This document shows, piece by piece, positions 1-4,706 of a stretch of 7,789 nucleotides of DNA. Both the position numbers and the translations under genes were made by a program. Each line of letters opens with the position of its first letter. Positions within the stretch are counted from its first letter, which is position 1. The notes under the pieces were generated by a model. The model had not been told where the DNA came from. It did not search any database and worked only from the letters and a program-made list of their open reading frames with translations. Source of the stretch: Halobacteria archaeon (GTDB taxonomy: Bacteria; Pseudomonadota; Gammaproteobacteria; UBA9214); assembly GCA_013041945.1 (NCBI GenBank), contig JABDRC010000242.1, positions 1 to 7,789 on the forward strand, read 5' to 3'.

Positions 1-30
1 CTGTAGTATCTGACTGACTGGAGGTGTCTC

Positions 31-183
31 ATGTACATCGATAGCTTGACGATTGCTGCACTGGTTTTGTTCGTAGTGGCCATTTCAGCATTCGTGCGTT
101 TCTGCATGGTCAAGTATTGCGGGCTGACATCGGCGGGTAAGGATGACAGCGTCACGATGACCACGCGCGGGAAGCAGGAATGA
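31..183 (+). CDS. Small single-span membrane protein, unknown function
   Basis: This short reading frame encodes 50 residues starting MYIDSLTIAALV. I do not recognise the family. The start is supported by a strong Shine-Dalgarno sequence, GGAGGTG at 20-26, six bases before the ATG. Residues 5-24 form one hydrophobic span. It is followed by a basic, cysteine-containing juxtamembrane stretch (Cys25 and Cys30 in CMVKYC) and a polar tail rich in Ser, Thr, Lys and Arg. The predicted topology is N-terminus out or short, with the tail in the cytoplasm by the positive-inside rule; this is inference. Its TGA stop overlaps the ATG of the rhodanese gene (ATGA at 180-183), so the two are probably translationally coupled. 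The two cysteines beside a rhodanese partner could suggest thiol chemistry, but nothing proves it. The gene could begin an operon or continue one from upstream; only 30 bases precede it. Confidence 0.7.
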   Translation: MYIDSLTIAALVLFVVAISAFVRFCMVKYCGLTSAGKDDSVTMTTRGKQE

Positions 184-488
184 ATCTCGCAATACGCACT
201 CTGCAACTGGCGGGCCGGGAAGGTCTGACGGCCCGTCATGCCGATAACCTGCTCGCTGGCGGCGGTCAACTGGTCGATGTCCGCTCGCCCGACGATTTCA
301 GGCGCGACGCCTTGCCCGGTGCACGCAACCTGCCGCTGGATGCGCTGTCCCGGGATTACCGTTACCTGGATAAATCCGCAGTCGTGATCCTGTGTGGAAC
401 GCGGGATGCAGCCTGTGCGCGTGCCGCCAGGTTGCTGGCCGGCAAGGGCTTCAGGCGTATCTACCACCTGGCAGACGCGCGTGACTGA
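180..488 (+). CDS. Single-domain rhodanese-like sulfurtransferase
   Basis: A 102-residue protein made almost entirely of one rhodanese domain, so probably a cytoplasmic sulfur carrier or persulfide-handling enzyme. The visible family signature is VDVRSPDDF at residues 32-40, then LPGARNLPL at 45-53, a strand VVIL at 68-71, and the presumed persulfide-forming Cys72 at the start of the active-site loop. The helix after the loop (CARAARLLAGKGF) and the final strand (RIYHL) also fit the fold. The loop reads CGTRDAA rather than the common C-x-x-G-x-R form, so the Gly and Arg spacing is not canonical and substrate preference may differ. A second cysteine, Cys79, lies seven residues on. There is no signal peptide. 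It starts inside the stop of the upstream membrane gene and ends inside the start of the next gene (eight shared bases), indicating one coupled operon. Domain assignment is firm; the physiological substrate is not. Confidence 0.85.
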   Translation: MNLAIRTLQLAGREGLTARHADNLLAGGGQLVDVRSPDDFRRDALPGARNLPLDALSRDYRYLDKSAVVILCGTRDAACARAARLLAGKGFRRIYHLADARD

Positions 489-693
489 ACTGTCGGGGAT
501 TGAGCTGTTCGAGGAAATTTCACTGTTCCTCGGCATCGGTGGCCTTGTACTGTACATGCTGTTTGTCATGTACCGCCTGTCAGTGGAGTCCGGGGCGGGG
601 CGTTTCGGGTCACTGGTGATCTTTCTGTCTCTCGGTCTGGGGATCGCCGGTTTCGCGATGAAATCGGTGGTCCAGATACTGATCGAGGTGTAG
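481..693 (+). CDS. Small two-span membrane protein, DUF2788-like
   Basis: The protein has 70 residues if it starts at the GTG at 481, which I prefer. That start gives VTELSGIELFEEISLFLG and overlaps the rhodanese stop (GTGACTGA, 481-488), matching the coupling seen one gene earlier. Starting further upstream at 394 would add an arginine/proline-rich stretch that is just the rhodanese gene in another frame. Two hydrophobic spans are visible, about residues 15-34 and 45-66. A polar loop between them contains SGAGRFGSL, and the second span is glycine-rich (LSLGLGIAGFAMKS). Size, the KSxAGRFG-type loop and the glycine-rich second helix resemble DUF2788 membrane proteins of gammaproteobacteria, from memory of the family. 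Function is unknown. No strong ribosome site precedes the GTG, so translation probably depends on the upstream gene. Confidence 0.7.
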   Translation: MTELSGIELFEEISLFLGIGGLVLYMLFVMYRLSVESGAGRFGSLVIFLSLGLGIAGFAMKSVVQILIEV

Positions 694-713
694 CTCGTTA
701 TATAGCTGCGTTA

Positions 714-730
714 TTCCCTCTTCCAGGGAA
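714..730 (+). terminator. Short hairpin after the triad, possible weak terminator
   Basis: A perfect six-base inverted repeat, TTCCCT and AGGGAA, with a five-base loop lies 21 bases after the DUF2788-like stop codon. It lacks the run of T residues expected of a Rho-independent terminator, so it may only mark the 3' end or be chance. It sits just before the first REP-like element, whose own dyad could also cap transcripts of the triad. Confidence 0.25.
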
Positions 731-732
731 AC

Positions 733-758
733 GTAGCAGCGGACGCTGTCCGCGAATA
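733..758 (+). repeat. Isolated REP-like palindromic element, plus orientation
   Basis: A degenerate copy of the 25-26-base element that recurs in this window. It begins GTAGCAGCGGAC (one change from GTAGGAGCGGAC) and ends CGCGAATA. The core GCGGAC-GCT-GTCCGC is a six-base perfect dyad with a three-base loop. It is oriented opposite to the element that follows at 778. Form and intergenic position between convergent genes fit REP sequences, which in other gammaproteobacteria are moved by RAYT (Y1-type) transposases; none is in this window. Confidence 0.8.
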
Positions 759-777
759 GAGGACATATGCGGAGTGC

Positions 778-972
778 ATTCGCGGACAACGTCCGCTCCT
801 ACAGGCGTATCAATTGCGGTAGGAGCGCAGGCATACGCGAATAACCGGTAATTGCTGAGGATATTCGCGGACAGCGTCCGCTTCTACAGGCGTATCAATT
901 GCGGTAGGAGCGCAGGTATGCGCGAATAAACCGTTTATTGCAGGCATATTTGCGGACAGCGTCCGCTCCTAC
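778..972. repeat. 85-base tandem array of alternating REP-like elements
   Basis: Two full units of 85 bases (from 778 and 863) and a 25-base partial third unit (from 948) repeat head to tail with few differences. Each unit contains a minus-oriented element (778-802, 862-887, 947-972) with the dyad GCGGAC-N3-GTCCGC. A linker AGGCGTATCAATTGCG follows, then a plus-oriented element (819-843, 904-928) running from GTAGGAGCGCAGG to CGCGAATA in which the inner dyad is weak. Outer ends ATTCGCG and CGCGAAT and inner ends GCTCCTAC and GTAGGAGC pair with each other. A whole unit can therefore fold into a long hairpin, as in BIME-type double REPs. The last partial copy runs into the 3' end of ccoS and includes its stop codon. 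Together with 733-758 this accounts for most of the 694-968 gap; I see no gene there. Confidence 0.85.
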
Positions 973-1157
973 GATTTTTCCTGTTCTTTATTTTTATCGC
1001 CCGTTTCAGCCGGCGTATCGTCATCATCCATCAATATCCGGTGTGCCGGGCCTTCCAGGTCATCGAACTGGCCGGAGCGGATCGCCCACAGAAAGATCCA
1101 GACTATCAGTGCAATCAGTAGCAGAGACAGGGGAACCAGCAGGTAAAGCACTTCCAT
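969..1157 (-). CDS. ccoS: cbb3-type cytochrome oxidase assembly protein CcoS
   Basis: A 62-residue single-span inner-membrane protein needed for maturation of cbb3 cytochrome c oxidase, probably helping insert cofactors into CcoN together with CcoI. The hydrophobic span covers about residues 4-25 (LYLLVPLSLLLIALIVWIF). It is followed by the family hallmark WAIRSGQFDDLEGPAHRIL at residues 24-42, with SGQFDDLEGP the most diagnostic part. A short acidic and then charged tail (DDDDTP...KNKEQEKS) ends the protein. It lies four bases after the ccoI stop on the same strand, the usual ccoIS arrangement, and GGAG in the last codons of ccoI can serve as its ribosome site. The TAG stop codon belongs to a REP-like repeat (947-972), so the extreme C-terminus may have been set by the repeat insertion. 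Confidence 0.95.
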   Translation of the reverse strand: MEVLYLLVPLSLLLIALIVWIFLWAIRSGQFDDLEGPAHRILMDDDDTPAETGDKNKEQEKS

Positions 1158-1161
1158 TGAT

Positions 1162-3627
1162 TTACTCCGACCGCACCAGGCGCAGGGCGTTGAGCACCAC
1201 GAACAGGGAACTGGCGGACATGCCGATGGCCGCCATCCACGGCGCGATATAACCGAGTGCGGCAGCCGGCAGGGCCAGCAGATTGTAACCGGCGGCCCAG
1301 GCGAGGTTCTGCCGGATGATGGTCAGCGTCTTGCGTGCCAGGTGCGCTCCGGTGGCGAGGGTGCCGAGTTCCTGTGACAGTAGCACCATGTCGGCACTGG
1401 CGCGACTGATATGCGCGGCACCGTGCATGGCGATGGAGACATCGGCCGCAGCAAGCACGGGTGCGTCGTTGATACCGTCGCCGATCATGGCGACCACCGC
1501 GCCCTGCTGCTGTAACTGCTTTACCCGATCCAGCTTGTCTTCCGGTTTCATGTCCGCGTGGACGTTGTCGATACCGACCAGCCCGGCGATGTGCCGGCAG
1601 GCAGCCGCGCCGTCGCCGCTCATCAGTATGACAGTCTTGCCGGTTTCGCGCAGGCGTCTGATCATGTCCGCAGCGCCCGGCCGGAGTTCATCCTGCAACA
1701 GGATGTGCGCATGCACCTGCCGCCGGTCCGCCAGCAGAATGCGGGTGCCGCCGGCAATCTCACCGTACTCATCGGGCAGGTCGACCTGCGGACAATGTTC
1801 GGCGATGAAGGACGCATTGCCCAGCAACCAGTGCTGGCCCGCTACGCTGCCGCTGATGCCGGAACCGGGAAAACTGATGATGTCGGTCGCGGTCACGGGA
1901 TTGTGCGTGACTGCTGCCGTAATCGCCCTGGCCGCCGGGTGCTCCGAGGGCTGTTCCAGCGCCGCGGCGATGTGCAACACCGCCTGTTCATCGAGGTCAC
2001 CGCAGGTCCGGACAGCGGTGACTGCCGGTTCGCCGCGGGTCAGAGTGCCGGTCTTGTCAAACACGACATGGGTGCAGCGCGCCAGCATCTCCAGACCGCG
2101 GCTGCTGGTGGTCAACAGTCCACGTCCCAGCAGGTTGCCGGTCGCGGCACTGAGCGCGGTCGGTGTGGCCAGCGAAAGGGCGCACGGGCAGGTGACCACC
2201 AGGACCGAAACCAGTATCGGCAGCCAGCTGCCGGGCGAGTGCTGCCACCAGTACACGCCGGTCACCGCGGCGATAACGATGACGGCAGTGACGAACCAGC
2301 TGGCCACGCGATCGGCCAGCAGGGTGATGGCCGGTTTTTCGCCCTGCGCCTGTTCCAGCAGGCGCCCGATCTCGGCCAGCACGGTGTCCATGCCGGTGCG
2401 GTCCACACGCATGTACAGCGGACTCTCGATATTGATGCTGCCGCCAACCAGCGGGTCGCCGGGCGATCTTCCGAGCGGTGTGCTTTCGCCGGTCAGCAAC
2501 GCCTCGCTGACGCTGGAGACGCCGCGCTCGACGGTGCCGTCGGCCGGTACATTTTCACCAGGCCTGATCATGACGATATCACCCGGCTGCAGTTCGGCGG
2601 CCGCCACGGTTTCGTATTTCTCGCCGTCACCGCTGCGGCGGCTGGCCACGGCCGGCATCGACTGGCCCAGTTGTTCCGCGCTTTCCGCACCGCGTTTGCG
2701 CGCCATCAGCTCGAAGTAGCGGCTGACCAGCAGGAAGAACACGAACATCACGACCGAGTCGTAGTACACCTCGCCATGCCCGGTCACGGTGGCATGTACG
2801 CTGCCGCTGAAGGCGACCAGGATACCGATTGCCACGGGCACATCCATGCCGGCGCTGCGGTTGTGCAGGTCACGCCAGGCACCGCGCAGGAACGGTGCGC
2901 CGGAATACAGCAGTACCGGTGTCGTCAGCAGCAGGCCGACCCAGCGAAACAGCGTACGAAAGCCTGTTTCCATCCCGCTCCAGTCACCGGCGTAGAGTGC
3001 CAGCGACAGCATCATGACCTGCATGCCGAGTACGCCCGCCACGCCGATTCGACGCAGGCGGTCCTTGCGCTCGCGTTCGAAACCCTGTTGCTGTTGCTGC
3101 GGGTCGTAGGGATGTGCAACGTAGCCGATGTCGTGAATAGCCTGCAGGATCTCACTGAGCCGGATGCGGCTGTCGTCCCAGCGGATGCGCGCCCGGTGCG
3201 TGGCGTAGTTGACCTGCATGTCCAGCACGCCGGGTAGACGGCTGACATGGCGCTCGTTCAGCCATATGCAGGCCGCACACACGATGCCCTCCAGCATCAG
3301 TGCGGCCTCGCGCACGTTATCGTCCTCCCGGCGCACAAAGGATTTTTGCACCGCCGGGTGGTCGTAGACCTGTGTCTGGCGAATGAATTCCGGGACCATT
3401 TCCCGGCCGGTCGGTGAGACTTCCGTGCGGTGCCGGTAGAAACCGGCGTTGCCGGATTCGACGATGGCGCGGGCCACGGCCTGACAGCCGTGACAGCACA
3501 TGGGCTCGTCACGGCCTTCTATCCTGACGGTCAGGTCCAGCGAGGGCGGTACCGGCAGCCCGCAGTGGAAGCAGGTCTCGTTAGCGGTCTTGCTCGATTC
3601 GGTTTGTGATGCTTGTTCATCAGGCAC
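1162..3627 (-). CDS. ccoI: CcoI copper-translocating P1B-type ATPase for cbb3 oxidase assembly
   Basis: An 821-residue heavy-metal P-type ATPase of the CcoI/FixI type, which exports copper across the inner membrane for the binuclear centre of cbb3 oxidase. In order: an N-terminal metal-binding region with CFHCG at 19-23 and CCHGC at 44-48; an HMA-like domain with Cys117 and Cys120 in VCAACIW; paired membrane spans at roughly 193-212, 227-245, 262-280 and 287-304; the actuator motif TGES at 379-382; and the ion-pathway motif CPC at 480-482 (VVTCPCALSLATP). Then come the phosphorylation site DKTGTLT at 524-530, the nucleotide-binding SEHP at 561-564, the hinge GDGINDAP at 716-723 and two final spans after 775. 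All catalytic residues are present. The start is the GTG at 3625-3627, because an in-frame TAG lies three codons upstream; the ribosome site is weak. The N-terminal cysteine cluster and downstream ccoS separate it from CopA-type exporters. The other cco genes are not next to it here. Confidence 0.95.
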   Translation of the reverse strand: MPDEQASQTESSKTANETCFHCGLPVPPSLDLTVRIEGRDEPMCCHGCQAVARAIVESGNAGFYRHRTEVSPTGREMVPEFIRQTQVYDHPAVQKSFVRREDDNVREAALMLEGIVCAACIWLNERHVSRLPGVLDMQVNYATHRARIRWDDSRIRLSEILQAIHDIGYVAHPYDPQQQQQGFERERKDRLRRIGVAGVLGMQVMMLSLALYAGDWSGMETGFRTLFRWVGLLLTTPVLLYSGAPFLRGAWRDLHNRSAGMDVPVAIGILVAFSGSVHATVTGHGEVYYDSVVMFVFFLLVSRYFELMARKRGAESAEQLGQSMPAVASRRSGDGEKYETVAAAELQPGDIVMIRPGENVPADGTVERGVSSVSEALLTGESTPLGRSPGDPLVGGSINIESPLYMRVDRTGMDTVLAEIGRLLEQAQGEKPAITLLADRVASWFVTAVIVIAAVTGVYWWQHSPGSWLPILVSVLVVTCPCALSLATPTALSAATGNLLGRGLLTTSSRGLEMLARCTHVVFDKTGTLTRGEPAVTAVRTCGDLDEQAVLHIAAALEQPSEHPAARAITAAVTHNPVTATDIISFPGSGISGSVAGQHWLLGNASFIAEHCPQVDLPDEYGEIAGGTRILLADRRQVHAHILLQDELRPGAADMIRRLRETGKTVILMSGDGAAACRHIAGLVGIDNVHADMKPEDKLDRVKQLQQQGAVVAMIGDGINDAPVLAAADVSIAMHGAAHISRASADMVLLSQELGTLATGAHLARKTLTIIRQNLAWAAGYNLLALPAAALGYIAPWMAAIGMSASSLFVVLNALRLVRSE

Positions 3628-3700
3628 GGCGTGCTACACCCTACCAGAATCCCGGGGGTCGGGATATTAGATGGGTCTTCCCAAAGGGAATTAAATCACC
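3628..3700 (-). promoter_or_regulatory. Possible ccoI promoter region with 13-base palindrome
   Basis: This is the non-repeat leader of ccoI. Reading the minus strand, a TAATAT hexamer (3664-3669) could be a -10 box about 36 bases before the GTG start. No good -35 box is found at 16-18 bases; TTCCCT at 15 bases matches poorly. A perfect palindrome TTCCC-AAA-GGGAA (3678-3690) overlaps that position and might be an operator or a weak 3' hairpin for the pil transcript. I looked for an FNR/Anr-type TTGAT-N4-ATCAA site, expected for oxygen-controlled cco genes, and did not find one. Confidence 0.25.
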
Positions 3701-3855
3701 TGTAGGAGCGCACGACTGCAGGGAGGAGGTGAGACTGTTATTACGGGCATAGCCCGGGTCGAGAAGCTGGCCTGGGCCATGCAGGAGGTAGGGCACCAAA
3801 AGTAGGCGCCTCTAGGCGACGCATGGAGCAGTTGCCGAGGAATGCGCGAATAAAA
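3701..3855. repeat. MITE-like structured element, about 155 bases
   Basis: The segment begins TGTAGGAGCGCACG and ends ATGCGCGAATAAAA. These are the same termini as the plus-oriented short elements at 819-843 and 904-928, but about 125 bases of other sequence lie between them. That interior is strongly self-complementary. GCATAGCCCGGG (3747-3758) pairs with CCTGGGCCATGC (3771-3782) as a 12-base stem with one mismatch and one wobble. AGGCGCCT (3804-3811) is a palindrome. GGCGAC (3815-3820) pairs with GTTGCC (3831-3836). It codes for nothing convincing. The best reading is a non-autonomous repeat or a short element enlarged by an insertion; a structured RNA is a less likely alternative. Confidence 0.55.
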
Positions 3856-3871
3856 TGTTATACGCGGACCG

Positions 3872-3897
3872 TATTCGCGGACAATGTCCGCTCCTAC
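3872..3897 (-). repeat. REP-like palindrome overlapping the pilE stop codon
   Basis: A clean 26-base copy of the same family as 778-972, in minus orientation. On the minus strand it starts GTAGGAGCGGAC and ends CGCGAATA, with the dyad GCGGAC-ATT-GTCCGC. The TAG of its first bases is the pilE stop codon (3894-3896), as also seen for ccoS. A stem directly after the stop could act as a 3' mRNA barrier or weak terminator for the pil operon, although no T run follows. Confidence 0.8.
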
Positions 3898-4322
3898 CAG
3901 CATTCAGCGACCGTGCCGCTACCCGATTCAGTCCGGAGGCCCGTGTGGTCGAGCCCGAGAGTCATGCAGCGCACATCATCCGTTTGCGCGCCGGCCGGTA
4001 CAGCCAGGATGGTGTAGGTCGTGGCAGTCGGCTGTCCGGCAGCAAATCGCAAATTGTAGAATACCCGGCCGCTCTGCGGCGAAGTGGTGTACTCCAGTGC
4101 ATAGGCATTGCCGGCCGCGTCGACGAGAAAGCTGTTGCTCTCGGTGTAGTTGCGTTCAATCAGCTGCGCGAGTTCCAGCAGGTCGGCCTTGGCATCGGCG
4201 CGACGTGCCTTGCGGATGTAATTGCCATACGAACTTAGTGCCAGCCCTGTCAGCAGACTGATGATGACAACGACGATCAATACCTCGATGAGCGTGAATC
4301 CGCGTGACTTGGTCTGTTTCAT
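3894..4322 (-). CDS. pilE: Type IV minor pilin, PilE-type
   Basis: A 142-residue prepilin. The leader MKQTKSRG ends at Gly8, the prepilin peptidase (PilD) cleavage point. The mature protein begins FTLIEVLIVVVIISLLTGLALSS-type sequence: Phe1 is the N-methylated residue, Glu5 (Glu13 of the precursor) is the conserved glutamate, and the helix continues to about residue 60. The C-terminal globular part carries Cys119 and Cys141, the likely disulfide of the D-region, and ends in ECW, as PilE-type minor pilins often do. GAGG lies five bases before the ATG. It follows the PilY2-like gene by 27 bases and pilY1 further up, matching the Pseudomonas order pilY1-pilY2-pilE. Position and sequence therefore favour a minor pilin that helps prime pilus assembly at the tip rather than the major subunit. 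The stop codon lies in a repeat. Confidence 0.9.
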   Translation of the reverse strand: MKQTKSRGFTLIEVLIVVVIISLLTGLALSSYGNYIRKARRADAKADLLELAQLIERNYTESNSFLVDAAGNAYALEYTTSPQSGRVFYNLRFAAGQPTATTYTILAVPAGAQTDDVRCMTLGLDHTGLRTESGSGTVAECW

Positions 4323-4349
4323 GCTGGCCTCGTTGTGTTCCCTGGTGGA

Positions 4350-4676
4350 TCAGTGATTCCACTCATCGCTGCTGTAGAAACCCTGTTCCATGAGTTTCTT
4401 CGGGTCGTAGATGCGGATCTCGCTGACGCGCCCAAACTGGTTCAGCGTGTAATCCACGTGCTGACGTTCGGCAAGATTGTTCGTCGTGCGGGTCATGCCG
4501 GTGAAGGTTTGTACCCGCACCGCATCGTCGATGACGAGGTCCTCGTTATCGACCGATATCCACTTCTTGTCCGGATCCAGCGCATTGACCATGCCCTTGC
4601 CGTCCTGTGCCATGGCCGCTGTAGCGGCCAGCAGACACAATCCGGCGATGGTTCCTGCAATTGTCTTGATGTTCAT
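4350..4676 (-). CDS. PilY2-like secreted small protein of the pilY1 operon
   Basis: A 108-residue protein with a clear Sec signal peptide: Lys4, a hydrophobic core at about residues 6-20, and cleavage after AMA at 21-23. The mature part of about 85 residues is probably periplasmic. It reads like a small beta-rich fold: GMVNALDPDKKWISVDNEDLVI, then DAVRVQTF, then VDYTLNQFGRVSEIRIY. Most of the family evidence is positional. It lies between pilY1 (30 bases upstream) and pilE (27 bases downstream), exactly where Pseudomonas pilY2 lies, and its length is close to PilY2. I cannot confirm homology by eye, so the symbol is left blank. The ribosome site AAGGAG, nine bases before the ATG, is strong. 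There are no cysteines in the mature part. The likely role is support of PilY1 or pilus assembly; the biochemical function is unknown even for PilY2. Confidence 0.75.
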   Translation of the reverse strand: MNIKTIAGTIAGLCLLAATAAMAQDGKGMVNALDPDKKWISVDNEDLVIDDAVRVQTFTGMTRTTNNLAERQHVDYTLNQFGRVSEIRIYDPKKLMEQGFYSSDEWNH

Positions 4677-4706
4677 GTCTTATGTCTCCTTGAGAATGTC
4701 CCGATT

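Noticed and set aside
394..480. Upstream start for the DUF2788-like gene
   Set aside because: The added residues are the rhodanese gene read in another frame and are unlike a membrane-protein N-terminus; the GTG at 481 fits better.
778..972. CRISPR array
   Set aside because: The whole 85-base unit repeats, including the intervals between palindromes; there are no unique spacers and no cas genes.
938..1252. Plus-strand open frame of 104 codons across the repeat end and ccoS
   Set aside because: It overlaps ccoS, the ccoI end and repeat DNA in antisense, and has no recognisable sequence or ribosome site.
1316..3237. Two long plus-strand open frames (1316-2719 and 1558-3237) antisense to ccoI
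   Set aside because: Low-complexity translations rich in Ser/Ala/Arg or Gln/Arg/Gly, with no domain, opposite a complete CcoI with every catalytic motif.
3691..3903. Minus-strand open frame of 70 codons between pilE and ccoI
   Set aside because: It consists of repeat sequence and has no family resemblance or ribosome site.
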